Shown: in pieces, positions 46,442 to 54,917 of the stretch
Layout: each line of letters opens with the position of its first letter
How positions within the stretch are numbered: position 1 is the first letter of the stretch
Source of the DNA: Bacillus sp. REN10
Lineage (GTDB): Bacteria; Bacillota; Bacilli; Bacillales; Domibacillaceae
Direction: 5' to 3'
DNA length: 64,000 bases
Assembly: GCF_016820555.1 (NCBI RefSeq)
Contig: NZ_JADHDW010000001.1
Span: forward strand, 558,001-622,000
Position numbers and translations under genes: made by a program
Notes under the pieces: generated by a model
The model's database searches: none
What the model was told of the DNA's origin: nothing
The model's input: the letters and a program-made list of their open reading frames with translations, nothing else

Positions 46442-47512
46442 ATGTCAAAAATTATTGCGGTTCAAACGGCTTTACCTCATTATGTTGTTCATCAGCAAGA
46501 GGCGAAGGAGATGATTTATCAATTATTTCAGCCTACCTATCCGAAAATTGAGCGGTTGTTATCAGTGTTTGATAACGGAGGCATCGATACGAGATATTTG
46601 GCGAAACCGTTGGAATGGTATCAAGAGAAGCATAGCTTTGAAGAGAAAAACGAGTTATTTTTAGAGGCGGCGGTGGAGCTTGGAGAAGAGGCGATCAAGG
46701 GATGCGTAGACAAAGCTCAAGTGCGATATGAAGACATTGATGCCATCATTACCGTTTGCACGACAGGTTTGGCTGCTCCTAGCTTAGAAGCGCGCTGGAT
46801 CAATCGCTTGCCTTTTTCCAAAAAAGTGACAAGGCTACCGATTTGGGGGCTAGGGTGTGCAGGTGGAGCGTCGGGGTTGGCCCGGGCGCATGATTATTGC
46901 TTAGCCCATCCGAAAGCGAATGTGTTAGTGGTGGCAGTAGAATTGTGCAGTCTTACTTTTCAAGTAGAGGACTTATCAAAAAGTAATTTAATCGGTACGT
47001 CTTTATTTGCCGATGGAGCGGCTTGTGTGCTTGTCACTGGTAAGGAAAGTTCGTTGTTTAAAAACGGATCACGCTCGCTCCCGGTGATTCAAAAAACCGA
47101 AACCGTTTTGATGGAAGATTCCGAGGAAGTAATGGGATGGGACATTAAGGACAACGGCTTTTATGTGATTTTTTCAAAAGATATTCCTGCGATTGTCCAC
47201 CAGTGGTTGGAGCCGCAAGTGACAGAGTTTTTAGCGAGCCAACAAACAAAAATAGAAGAAATCGGTCATATCGTCGCTCATCCGGGTGGTAAAAAAGTAT
47301 TAGAAGCGTATGAACAGAGTTTACGGCTAGCGCCGGATCAGTTGAATGTATCAAGGAGCGTGTTAAGCCAATATGGCAATATGTCATCCGCTACTGTGCT
47401 GTTTGTGTTGGAACAATATGTACAAAGAGATATACATACAAATAATTTAGGTTTGATGCTGGCTCTTGGGCCGGGGTTTAGTTCGGAAATGCTGTTAATG
47501 AGGTGGGAGTAG
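46442..47512 (+). CDS. bcsA: Type III polyketide synthase (alkylpyrone synthase)
   Basis: Chalcone-synthase-like enzyme; the B. subtilis counterpart (BcsA/BpsA) makes long-chain triketide pyrones from fatty acyl-CoA and malonyl-CoA. The catalytic triad is visible: Cys in GLGCAGGASGLARA (residue ~140), His in IVAHPGGKKVLEAY and Asn in SQYGNMSSATVLF. The C-terminal LALGPGFSSEMLLMRW fits the family GFGPG loop. ATG 46442 with TGGAGAG gives 356 residues. It overlaps the methyltransferase ypbQ by one base, forming a two-gene pathway. Confidence 0.94.
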   Translation: MSKIIAVQTALPHYVVHQQEAKEMIYQLFQPTYPKIERLLSVFDNGGIDTRYLAKPLEWYQEKHSFEEKNELFLEAAVELGEEAIKGCVDKAQVRYEDIDAIITVCTTGLAAPSLEARWINRLPFSKKVTRLPIWGLGCAGGASGLARAHDYCLAHPKANVLVVAVELCSLTFQVEDLSKSNLIGTSLFADGAACVLVTGKESSLFKNGSRSLPVIQKTETVLMEDSEEVMGWDIKDNGFYVIFSKDIPAIVHQWLEPQVTEFLASQQTKIEEIGHIVAHPGGKKVLEAYEQSLRLAPDQLNVSRSVLSQYGNMSSATVLFVLEQYVQRDIHTNNLGLMLALGPGFSSEMLLMRWE

Positions 47513-48042
47513 TGTTCTTTTATGCGTTTATTATATTGGTGGTGGCGCAACGGTTAGTGGAGCTTGTCCATGCGAAACGGAATGAAAAGTGGATGAAGGC
47601 AAAGGGAGCGGAGGAATTCGGGCAAGGGCATTATCCGTTTATGGTGCTGATGCATATGACGTTTTTTGTTGCTCTAGTGGTCGAAGTGAGCATAAAACAG
47701 CCAACGCTTCATTCATTATGGCCTGTTTTACTCATTCTTTTTCTTGGCTTACAGTGGATGCGGGTGTGGACGATTCGCACGCTCGGCCGCTACTGGAATA
47801 CGAAAATTATTGTGTTAAAAGGTGAGGAAGTTGTTGTTAAAGGTCCATTCCGCTTTTTAAAACATCCTAACTATTTCGTTGTGACGGCTGAGCTGATCGT
47901 CATTCCGCTAATGTTTCAAGCATATTGGACATTGGTGGCTTATTTCTTTTTGAATCAGTTCATTTTAATGATTCGTTTAAACGAAGAAGAAAAAGCGCTA
48001 GAGCAACTGACCAACTATCAAGAGGCATTTGCCAAAAGGTGA
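47512..48042 (+). CDS. ypbQ: Isoprenylcysteine methyltransferase-like membrane enzyme YpbQ (alkylpyrone O-methyltransferase)
   Basis: A 176-residue membrane protein of the ICMT family. The SAM-binding end has the signature GPFRFLKHPNYFVVTAELI followed by NEEEKALEQLTNY, and about four helices precede it. In B. subtilis the equivalent gene (bpsB/ypbQ) methylates the alkylpyrones made by BcsA. Translation is coupled: GTG 47512 overlaps the bcsA stop as TAGTG, and GAGGTGGG lies just before; an in-frame GTG at 47503 is an alternative start. The pair form one operon. Confidence 0.9.
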   Translation: MFFYAFIILVVAQRLVELVHAKRNEKWMKAKGAEEFGQGHYPFMVLMHMTFFVALVVEVSIKQPTLHSLWPVLLILFLGLQWMRVWTIRTLGRYWNTKIIVLKGEEVVVKGPFRFLKHPNYFVVTAELIVIPLMFQAYWTLVAYFFLNQFILMIRLNEEEKALEQLTNYQEAFAKR

Positions 48043-48061
48043 ATTTTTTATTAAAAAATAA

Positions 48062-48090
48062 TTGACAGAAAATTGCGAGAGGGTTATAAT
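48062..48090 (+). promoter_or_regulatory. Perfect consensus sigma-A promoter
   Basis: TTGACA and TATAAT, both perfect, at the ideal 17-nt spacing. The -10 is embedded in a symmetrical GGTTATAATTGTAACC, which may be an operator. It drives the RNA that begins near 48097. Confidence 0.88.
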
Positions 48091-48096
48091 TGTAAC

Positions 48097-48293
48097 CAAT
48101 AACAATAAGAACTGAAGCAGATATGCAAAGTCACTTCCTTAAAGACTTCCTCTTTTTGATCAAGTGAAAAAGCATGCTGCTAGAGATAAACCGAAACTGT
48201 CAAATCTGCTAAATTCTCTAGAAAAAGAGACCTGTGCGCAGATCGAGCCAGTGATACCTTCCTTGTTTGGAGTGGATATCACTGGCTTTTTCG
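48097..48293 (+). ncRNA. Unassigned structured RNA, ~195 nt
   Basis: A transcript from the perfect promoter would end at a strong terminator, 48247-48256 pairing with 48277-48286 (GCCAGTGATA/TATCACTGGC) plus T5. In between, GCAG 48117-48120 and ATGC 48123-48126 pair with GCAT 48172-48175 and CTGC 48177-48180, enclosing CACTT/AAGTG. A second hairpin is CTAGAGA 48180-48186 with TCTCTAG 48215-48221. AGCAGAT 48116-48122 can instead pair with ATCTGCT 48204-48210, so two folds exclude each other. It matches no riboswitch, T-box, 6S or tmRNA signature that I know. It may be an sRNA or an attenuating leader for the Cys-rich peptide. Confidence 0.6.
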
Positions 48294-48330
48294 TTTCCTA
48301 GCCCACCATAAAAAATTGGAGGAATGAAAG

Positions 48331-48399
48331 ATGTGCAAAAAAACAGGTTGCGGGAAATGTTCAAATTGTCCACTTGCTAATACAAAAAAAGAAAAGTAA
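48331..48399 (+). CDS. Cys-rich 22-residue peptide
   Basis: ATG 48331 lies eight bases after TTGGAGG, an ideal ribosome site. The peptide MCKKTGCGKCSNCPLANTKK-EK has four cysteines (2, 7, 10, 13), with CxxCxxC in the centre, and is very basic. This could bind a metal ion, or act as a cysteine-sensing leader. An overlapping frame from ATG 48324 is only one base from the ribosome site and less likely. It lies directly after the structured RNA and its terminator. No family is recognised. Confidence 0.55.
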   Translation: MCKKTGCGKCSNCPLANTKKEK

Positions 48400-48421
48400 A
48401 TAAGGAAAATCATGACCGGTA

Positions 48422-48476
48422 TTGAAAATCATTATCGTTCATGATAAAGTAGAAGTGAAGATGAATATTATTATCA
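48422..48476 (+). promoter_or_regulatory. Two Fur-box-like sites over a promoter
   Basis: Against the 7-1-7 Fur consensus TGATAATnATTATCA, 48423-48437 (TGAAAATCATTATCG) and 48462-48476 (TGAATATTATTATCA) each match 12 of 14 defined positions. TTGAAA 48422-48427 and TAAAGT 48445-48450, 17 nt apart, could be a promoter overlapped by the first box. This predicts iron-repressed transcription of the small gene downstream. Confidence 0.6.
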
Positions 48477-48527
48477 ACCGAATGATAAATATATAAGGAC
48501 TGAACAAAAAAGGACGGTGTGGAGATC

Positions 48528-48617
48528 ATGGTATGGATGTTTGTTGGAGCCACAGTAGTGGTGTACGGTGGAGTCATGAAATATGTGGTCGATCACGTAA
48601 ATAAAGCGCAGGCATAA
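48528..48617 (+). CDS. Putative 29-residue membrane peptide downstream of Fur-like boxes
   Basis: ATG 48528 follows GGTGTGGAG and opens a 29-codon frame: one hydrophobic helix (WMFVGATVVVYGGVMKYVV) with a polar end DHVNKAQA. It is bounded by the Fur-like sites upstream and a strong terminator downstream, so it has its own transcription unit. The ribosome-site gap is a little short for the first ATG; the ATG at 48537 is the alternative. Small Fur-regulated proteins exist in Bacillus (FbpA-C), but I see no evident homology to them. Confidence 0.55.
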   Translation: MVWMFVGATVVVYGGVMKYVVDHVNKAQA

Positions 48618-48622
48618 TTTGG

Positions 48623-48658
48623 AAAGAAGGCTGATAGAAAGCCTTCTTTTTTCTTTTT
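48623..48658 (+). terminator. Terminator of the small-gene unit before dynA
   Basis: Stem AAAGAAGGCT/AGCCTTCTTT with a seven-base loop, then T-rich sequence. Confidence 0.88.
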
Positions 48659-48748
48659 TACGATGGGCAATAAAGCGGAAATCAGATACAATAGAAAAAA
48701 AGAATCCGCTTCCTAACGTAAGGACAGTGTATAAGGAGTTTTGAGATC

Positions 48749-51700
48749 ATGTCATTAGAAACACAGCAACAAACATTATCAGAAACCATTGCTAGAACTG
48801 CCTGGCTTCATGATTTATTTGAACAATATGGAGATGAAGAGCGGGCGAGAAAGGCCAAATTGTTTTTAAAGAAGTTGCACGACGAAGAGTTTATTGTGGC
48901 GTTTTGCGGACACTTTTCAGCCGGAAAATCGACGATGATCAATGAACTGACGGGTGAGAAGCTATTGCCGTCGAGTCCGATCCCAACGAGTGCGAATTTA
49001 GTGAAAATTCATAAAGCTCCTGAGGACTTTGCGAAAGTGTATTATAAAGACCGAAAACCGCTCCTTTTTCAAGCACCATACCGCTTTGAAAAAGTGAAAG
49101 AATATTGTAAAAACGGGGAAGAAGTCGAAGCGATTGAAATTGGTCACAGCGAATCTAGCTTGCCGCCGGAAGTGACGGTCATGGATACACCAGGAGTCGA
49201 TTCTACAGACGATGCCCATCGTATTTCAACCGAATCAGCGCTTCATTTAGCGGATATGGTGTTTTATGTAATGGATTACAACCATGTGCAGTCGGAATTA
49301 AATTTCATCTACACGAAAGATTTGCTTTCTCACGGTGTGAAATTGAACTTGATTATTAATCAAATTGATAAACACCGCGACGAGGAGCTATCATTTGATG
49401 CCTTTAAGCAATCGGTCTATGACTCGTTTGCGTCTTGGAATGTGCATCCGGAGAAATTTTATTTCACGAGCTTGAGAGAGCCAGATCTTCCTTATAATGA
49501 TTTTGCAGAAGTGAAAGAGTTGATTCATCAAAGCATGGCGAATCGGGAACAGTTAACGCTTCGTTCGGCGGAAACGATGATGAGTCTACTCGTCAGTGAG
49601 CATCTACAGTGGCTGCAAGACGGACAAGAAGAAGCACGAGAACAATTGCAAGCCATTCTTGGGGAAGCTTGGAAGGCGGAAGAAATCATCGCTAATGAAC
49701 AAAAAACAAAGGCGGAGCTGGATAAGCGTGACGCGAACGCGTTAGTGAAATCCGTCGAAGAAGGCCGCGAAAAAGTGCTGCAAAATGCGTATTTAATGCC
49801 GGCCTCTACTCGGCAATTGGCGAAGGACTTTTTAGAAGCGATGCAGCCTGAATTTAAAGTCGGTCTATTCTTTAGTAAAAAGAAAACAGAGGAAGAGAGA
49901 CAGCGCCGACTCGATGTATTAATGGTGGATTTAAAGGAGAAAACAGAAGCGCAGCTCGAGTGGCATCTTCGTCAATTGTTTGCTTCATGGTTAAAGTCAA
50001 GTGGGTTAATGAGTGATTCCTTGCAGCTAGAAGCGGAGGAGCTGTCCTTTCCGTTCGATGAATCGTTATTAAAGGATACGATCAAAACGGGGGCTAAAGT
50101 GACAGGGGACTATGTTCTTAATTATTGCGATGACGTTGCCAATCAATTAAAGAAAAAGGCGCGAATGGCAACAGAGGAGCTAAAGGTTCGTGCCGCGCAA
50201 GAAATGGCGGTTCAATTTGCGTCTGAACAAGCAGGATTGAAAGAAAAATGGCAAGCTTGGCATCGAAAACTAACAGCCATCCAGCAATTATCTAATTTTG
50301 ATTCGACAATGGAAGAGCATCGAAATGCCTTGCATGAGCTGATGATTCGTTCGTTCCCTGATGCACCTGCGAGCTTCGATCAATTTGTTCAGGCATGGGA
50401 AAAAGAACGGGAACAAGTGGACATTTTTAGCGGAGAGTGGGAAGAAGAAGCGGCGGTCACGATTGAAAAAGTAGAACAAGAAGCAGAAGTCATTGTATCG
50501 AATGAAAGAACGGTAGCGGTTAGTGACACAGTCTCGAAACTAAGAAACATGAACCGTCAGCTAGATGGCATTCCGGGGTTCCAGCGTTTCATTGATGGGC
50601 TTCGTCAAAAAGCGGATCGTCTAGAGCAGCGCAAATACACGATTGCTTTATTCGGAGCGTTTAGTGCAGGGAAGTCCTCATTCGCGAATGCCATGCTCGG
50701 TGAAAAGGTGCTTCCGGTATCACCGAACCCAACAACTGCGGCAGTCAACCGCATTCATCCGCCTGATGAACAGCATCCGCACCGGACAGCGGCTGTTCAT
50801 TTGAAAACAGAAAAAGATTTATTATTGGATTTGCAGCATTCCTTGCAATTATTTGACCGATCCGTTATGTCCCTTGCTGAAGCGGATCAAGTGATTCCGG
50901 AATTGTTAACAGCGAATGAAGGAGAAGGGCGCGAAAAAATTCATCTCTCCTTTTTGAAAGCTTTTCATGAAGGCTATCGTGAATATCAGGATCAGCTCGG
51001 CACGACGTTATTGGTTGATCTACAGGCGTTCCAAGGATTTGTGGCGAATGAGAAGCAAAGCTGTTTCGTTGAATCGATCGATCTGTATTATGATTGTGAT
51101 TTCACGAGACAAGGGGTAACGCTCGTTGATACACCGGGGGCTGATTCGATTAATGCGCGTCATACGGGCGTGGCCTTTGAATACATTAAAAATTCCGATG
51201 CGATTCTGTTTGTGACGTACTATAATCACGCCTTTTCGAAAGCCGATCGTGAATTTTTAATTCAGCTCGGTCGGGTCAAGGATGCGTTTGAGCTCGATAA
51301 AATGTTCTTTATCGTTAATGCCATTGATTTAGCGAAAGATGAAGAAGAAGTACAAGAAGTGAAAAACTATGTGACGGAGCAACTATTGCAATACGGCATT
51401 CGCTTTCCGAGGTTATTTGGCGTTTCCAGCTTGCAGGCGATTCAAGAAATTGAGCGCGGCGAGACCAATCATCCAAACTCCAATATTTTGCCGTTTAAAC
51501 AATCGTTTCACCAGTTCCTTGAGGGCGATTTAGCACAAATGGCGGTGCAATCAGCAGAGGCTGAGTGGGAGCGTGGAATAGAAAGACTACGTCAGCTGAT
51601 TGCGACAGCGAAGGAAAATCGCGACAACCGGGAACAAAAGCAACAGGAGTTAAACGATCAGCAACAACAAGTGGCGACTCATTTAACCAATGAAACATCT

Positions 51701-52378
51701 CAATTATTAGAAAAACGATTATCGCAAGAAATTGATGAACTTGTGTACTATTTAAAACAGCGTGTATTTTACCGTTTTTCCGATTTCTTTAAAGAGTCAT
51801 TTAACCCGGCGACACTCAACAGTAATCAAATAAAATCCGCTCTAAATCAAGCATTAAAAGAGCTCCTTGAAGCGGTCGGATATGACTTGGCTCAAGAAAT
51901 GCGGGCAACAAGTTTGCGGACAGAAAATCACGTGCATGAACTCTTGACGGAAAAATATGCGAACCTGCAATTGCATTATCAAACGATTCAGCCGCAGCTG
52001 TCGTTTACGCCATTGGAGTGGTCGTCACAAGAAACGCCAGAGTTTCCAACGGCGTTTGCGAATGAACCGCTATCGACGTTCAGCCAAGCGCTCTCCTTGT
52101 TTAAAAATGCAAAATCATTCTTTGAGAAAAATGAAAAGCAGCAAATGCAGGAGCAATTAGAAGAGAAATTATCGATCCTGGCCGATGCCTATTTAGAAAC
52201 GGAAAAAGACAAATTATGGACATGGGCTCATAATGAGCTAGATACGGGCATGGCTTTGATCCAAGCAACGATTGAGTCGGATGCGAAAGAACAATTTACT
52301 GCTTGGTTAGATGTACTAGATCATGCGGAAAATATTGATGAATGGGAGCGCATTTTAGTTGAGCTTCAACGAGCGTAA
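48749..52378 (+). CDS. dynA: Bacterial tandem dynamin DynA
   Basis: A 1209-residue fusion of two dynamin-like GTPase modules, the same design as B. subtilis DynA (YpbR), which tethers and fuses membranes and protects against phage and pore damage. Module 1: P-loop GHFSAGKST at 54-62, then DTPGVDSTDD and NQIDKHRDEE. Module 2: P-loop GAFSAGKSS at about 636-644, then DTPGADSINARH and NAIDLAKDEE. Long helical stalks surround each. ypbS starts inside its 3' end, so the two are coupled. Confidence 0.95.
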   Translation: MSLETQQQTLSETIARTAWLHDLFEQYGDEERARKAKLFLKKLHDEEFIVAFCGHFSAGKSTMINELTGEKLLPSSPIPTSANLVKIHKAPEDFAKVYYKDRKPLLFQAPYRFEKVKEYCKNGEEVEAIEIGHSESSLPPEVTVMDTPGVDSTDDAHRISTESALHLADMVFYVMDYNHVQSELNFIYTKDLLSHGVKLNLIINQIDKHRDEELSFDAFKQSVYDSFASWNVHPEKFYFTSLREPDLPYNDFAEVKELIHQSMANREQLTLRSAETMMSLLVSEHLQWLQDGQEEAREQLQAILGEAWKAEEIIANEQKTKAELDKRDANALVKSVEEGREKVLQNAYLMPASTRQLAKDFLEAMQPEFKVGLFFSKKKTEEERQRRLDVLMVDLKEKTEAQLEWHLRQLFASWLKSSGLMSDSLQLEAEELSFPFDESLLKDTIKTGAKVTGDYVLNYCDDVANQLKKKARMATEELKVRAAQEMAVQFASEQAGLKEKWQAWHRKLTAIQQLSNFDSTMEEHRNALHELMIRSFPDAPASFDQFVQAWEKEREQVDIFSGEWEEEAAVTIEKVEQEAEVIVSNERTVAVSDTVSKLRNMNRQLDGIPGFQRFIDGLRQKADRLEQRKYTIALFGAFSAGKSSFANAMLGEKVLPVSPNPTTAAVNRIHPPDEQHPHRTAAVHLKTEKDLLLDLQHSLQLFDRSVMSLAEADQVIPELLTANEGEGREKIHLSFLKAFHEGYREYQDQLGTTLLVDLQAFQGFVANEKQSCFVESIDLYYDCDFTRQGVTLVDTPGADSINARHTGVAFEYIKNSDAILFVTYYNHAFSKADREFLIQLGRVKDAFELDKMFFIVNAIDLAKDEEEVQEVKNYVTEQLLQYGIRFPRLFGVSSLQAIQEIERGETNHPNSNILPFKQSFHQFLEGDLAQMAVQSAEAEWERGIERLRQLIATAKENRDNREQKQQELNDQQQQVATHLTNETSQLLEKRLSQEIDELVYYLKQRVFYRFSDFFKESFNPATLNSNQIKSALNQALKELLEAVGYDLAQEMRATSLRTENHVHELLTEKYANLQLHYQTIQPQLSFTPLEWSSQETPEFPTAFANEPLSTFSQALSLFKNAKSFFEKNEKQQMQEQLEEKLSILADAYLETEKDKLWTWAHNELDTGMALIQATIESDAKEQFTAWLDVLDHAENIDEWERILVELQRA

Positions 52379-52589
52379 ACAGGAGATTATCCGTCGTTTT
52401 CATACATGTGCTACTTGCTGTCACTTTCGGGCGATCAAAGGTGAATCAGGAATGAATTATATGTGTAGCCGGCTTGGATTTGCCACAAAGCCGGACTATA
52501 CCTTTGATTGTTGGGACCCTAAAGAACAAGTGAAGCAACTGATGGAAAAAAGACTAAAAGCAGCGGAAAATAAGGGGGAGAACGGATGA
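52359..52589 (+). CDS. ypbS: Small cysteine protein, YpbS-like
   Basis: A 76-residue protein starting at TTG 52359 within dynA, preceded by GGGAG. Cysteines are arranged as CATCCHF (17-23), then YMCSRLGF and FDCWDP, a pattern suggesting a small zinc-binding module. The C-terminal third is a charged helix (EQVKQLMEKRLKAAENK). Its position between dynA and the ypcP gene is that of B. subtilis ypbS; the symbol rests on position, not on a sequence comparison. The stop forms an ATGA overlap with the next gene. Confidence 0.72.
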   Translation: MSFNERKQEIIRRFHTCATCCHFRAIKGESGMNYMCSRLGFATKPDYTFDCWDPKEQVKQLMEKRLKAAENKGENG

Positions 52590-53422
52590 ATTTCATTAAA
52601 TCGATTGATTGGCTAGCGAGTCATGTAAACGATCCGAATGTATGTGTGATTGACTGCCGTTTCAGTTTAGCCGACGCTCAAGCAGGGGAGAAAGCCTACA
52701 TGGAAGGGCATATTCCAGGTGCTTTTTACGCTCATTTAGATCGCCACCTATCCGGGGAGAAAAAGCAGCATGGAGGCAGACATCCGCTACCGAATGTAGA
52801 AGATGTTCAAGCTGTGTTTCAATCGTTCGGAATTACCGAGGAGACAACCGTCGTTGTGTATGATCAAGGGGAAGCAATGTTTGCTGGCCGATGCTGGTGG
52901 TTATTATCTTATCTTGGTCATTCGCGTGTGTATTTGTTAGATGGAGGCTTTCAAGAATGGACAAACCGCAAGCTTCCGGTTACTCAAGAAATTCCAATGG
53001 CTACTCCTAGTTATTTCCCGGTAAATATTCAAACTGATTGGCTCGTTTCTATCGAGGAAGTGAAAGAAGCTGTCACAAGCGGGTCATCGGTACTGATCGA
53101 CTCACGTGCACCGGAACGCTACAACGGCGAAGTAGAACCGCTCGATCGCGTACCCGGTCACATTCCGACTGCGGTCAATTATTTCTTCCAAGACGGACTG
53201 CAAGGAACGAACTGGAAAGAGCAGCAACAGCAAATCACTCGTTTTCGAGAGCTAGATGCTAATAAGTCAATTATTGTTTACTGCGGATCTGGCGTGTCAG
53301 CTACCCCGAATATTATTGCCTTAAAGGAAGCTGGATTTCGTGATGTAAAATTATACGCAGGAAGCTATAGTGACTGGTCTTCCTACGAGGATTTGCCGGT
53401 TGAGAAAAAGAACGAACGTTAA
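52586..53422 (+). CDS. Two-domain rhodanese sulfurtransferase (thiosulfate/3-mercaptopyruvate type)
   Basis: A 278-residue cytoplasmic protein with two rhodanese domains. The N-terminal one (residues ~1-130) is inactive, with DQGEAMFAGRCWW; the C-terminal one carries the active Cys at about 233 in VYCGSGVSATP. This loop is nearer to mercaptopyruvate sulfurtransferases (CGSGVTA) than to rhodaneses (CRKGVTA). Signature GHIPGAFYAHLD and PGHIPTAVNYFF are also typical. It is coupled to ypbS by a four-base overlap and has AAGGGGGAG. The physiological donor is not predictable. Confidence 0.9.
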   Translation: MNFIKSIDWLASHVNDPNVCVIDCRFSLADAQAGEKAYMEGHIPGAFYAHLDRHLSGEKKQHGGRHPLPNVEDVQAVFQSFGITEETTVVVYDQGEAMFAGRCWWLLSYLGHSRVYLLDGGFQEWTNRKLPVTQEIPMATPSYFPVNIQTDWLVSIEEVKEAVTSGSSVLIDSRAPERYNGEVEPLDRVPGHIPTAVNYFFQDGLQGTNWKEQQQQITRFRELDANKSIIVYCGSGVSATPNIIALKEAGFRDVKLYAGSYSDWSSYEDLPVEKKNER

Positions 53423-53432
53423 CGCAATAGTG

Positions 53433-53470
53433 AAACGCTTTAGAAAATGATGTTTCTAAAGCGTTTTTTT
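53433..53470 (+). terminator. Terminator after the sulfurtransferase gene
   Basis: A 14-bp stem AAACGCTTTAGAAA/TTTCTAAAGCGTTT with a six-base loop and T7. Confidence 0.93.
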
Positions 53471-53504
53471 GCGAATATGATAGAATAGCAGTTGAGGTGA
53501 CAAC

Positions 53505-54395
53505 ATGAACAAACAAGAGCATATTTTGCTTGTCGATGGAATGGCTTTATTATTTCGTGCTTTTTACGCGACAGCGGTGAGCGGCCAATTTATGTACAAT
53601 TCACAGGGGTTGCCAACAAATGGTGTCCAAGGATTTATGAAGCATTTATTATTGGCGGTCGATCACAAACGCCCGACCCATGTGGCTGTATGCTGGGATA
53701 TGGGCAGTCAGACGTTCAGAAATGAGTTGTATTCAGGGTATAAAGCAAATCGATCCGCGCCGCCTGAAGAATTAATTCCGCAATTTGACTTGGCGAAAGA
53801 AGTCGCCAGTTCTTTTTTGCTTCCGAATATCGGTGTTGTCGGTTATGAAGCCGACGATTGCATTGGGACGATTGCGAAACGAGAAGAGCGCAAGGTGACG
53901 ATTTTAAGTGGAGACAAAGATTTATTACAATTATTAGACGATCAAGTTGATGTAATGCTTTTGCAAAAAGGGTACGGCAATTATTTAACGCATACAGTAG
54001 GCAGTTTTTCTGAACTATACGGCATCACTCCGCAGCAATTTATCGATGTGAAGGCCTTAATGGGGGATACGAGCGACGGTTATCCAGGCGTGAAAGGCAT
54101 CGGTGAAAAAACAGCCTTTAAGCTCGTGAAAGAATTTGGTTCGGTGGGAGAGATCATGAACAATATCGACAAGCTGACACCTTCGCAACGGAAGAAGATG
54201 ACAGACGACATCGATATGCTCTATCTATCTCACAAACTTGCTCAAATTAATTGCGATGTGCCATTAGAGTGGAACGTGCAAGAAGCAAGCTGGGAAGGCA
54301 TCTCGAAAGAAGCGGAACAAGTAGTGGAACAGCTGGAATTAAAAGTTCTCCGCCGTCATTTGGTAGAGGTCGTATCCAGCAATCCATGGGCCTAA
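53505..54395 (+). CDS. ypcP: 5'-3' exonuclease YpcP (PolI small-fragment-like)
   Basis: A 296-residue stand-alone homologue of the 5' nuclease domain of DNA polymerase I, acting in RNA primer removal and repair. Acidic metal ligands are in LLVDGMALLFRAF, YEADDCIGTIA, LSGDKDLLQLL and GDTSDGYPGVKGIGEKTA, the last being the helix-3-turn DNA-binding element. A GAGGTGAC ribosome site precedes the ATG. Order dynA-ypbS-...-ypcP is that of B. subtilis, with the sulfurtransferase inserted. It is the last gene of the conserved backbone here. Confidence 0.93.
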   Translation: MNKQEHILLVDGMALLFRAFYATAVSGQFMYNSQGLPTNGVQGFMKHLLLAVDHKRPTHVAVCWDMGSQTFRNELYSGYKANRSAPPEELIPQFDLAKEVASSFLLPNIGVVGYEADDCIGTIAKREERKVTILSGDKDLLQLLDDQVDVMLLQKGYGNYLTHTVGSFSELYGITPQQFIDVKALMGDTSDGYPGVKGIGEKTAFKLVKEFGSVGEIMNNIDKLTPSQRKKMTDDIDMLYLSHKLAQINCDVPLEWNVQEASWEGISKEAEQVVEQLELKVLRRHLVEVVSSNPWA

Positions 54396-54406
54396 AGGTG
54401 AGTGCG

Positions 54407-54682
54407 ATGAAATGCGATTCATCGGTGGCGAATTATTTACTGCGATTAGAGGACAAAGGCTTTAAATTTTCAGATGATCGAATTGCCTTTATTTATTTTG
54501 GACAAAGGTCGACGGACGCTTCAGATCACTTAGTAAAGGCGGCTATTGAAATTACATTGAAGGCACAAAAAACATTCGATGGAAGCTTTTATCTATCGTT
54601 GCTGGAGCGGCTAAAAGAGAAAAAAATTACATCGAGAAACATGGCGCTGCAGTTTGCGAAAGAACGAGGGCTAATGAAGTAG
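54407..54682 (+). CDS. Hypothetical 91-residue protein downstream of ypcP
   Basis: From ATG 54407, about seven bases after AAAGGTGA, a 91-residue soluble protein with mixed helices (SDHLVKAAIEITLKAQKTF and LSLLERLKEKKITSRNMALQF). It starts 11 nt after ypcP and ends in a terminator, so both form one unit. The frame is open upstream to 54251, but that part overlaps ypcP. No known domain is recognised; the short link with a nuclease gene hints at nucleic-acid work, which is only inference. Confidence 0.65.
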   Translation: MKCDSSVANYLLRLEDKGFKFSDDRIAFIYFGQRSTDASDHLVKAAIEITLKAQKTFDGSFYLSLLERLKEKKITSRNMALQFAKERGLMK

Positions 54683-54715
54683 GGTTGAGCAATTTGCTTG
54701 ACCCTATTCTTTTTA
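54680..54715 (+). terminator. Terminator after the ypcP unit
   Basis: Stem TAGGGTTGAGCAA with TTGCTTGACCCTA (one mismatch region) followed by TTCTTTTT. Confidence 0.8.
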
Positions 54716-54917
54716 TACAAAATCAGTAGTGGTATATAAAAAGATCAAAAATAATTAGATTGAATATTCGGGATAACGAACTTCAGTCAAAAATCTATTC
54801 TAAAAGATTGTTTCTATTCACTTGTGTTTTTTGTATTTTTACCAAATTAAACTTGAAAATTTTGTTTTTTTGTTTACCTTTTAAAAAATCAATCGTTATA
54901 TAAGTAGGAGGAGTGAT

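Noticed and set aside
48097-48293. T-box, SAM, TPP, FMN, lysine or purine riboswitch in the RNA before dynA
   Set aside because: None of the conserved core sequences of these classes occurs; left as unassigned.
48324-48380. 18-codon frame from ATG 48324 overlapping the Cys-rich peptide
   Set aside because: Its start is one base from the ribosome site; the frame from 48331 has the proper eight-base gap.
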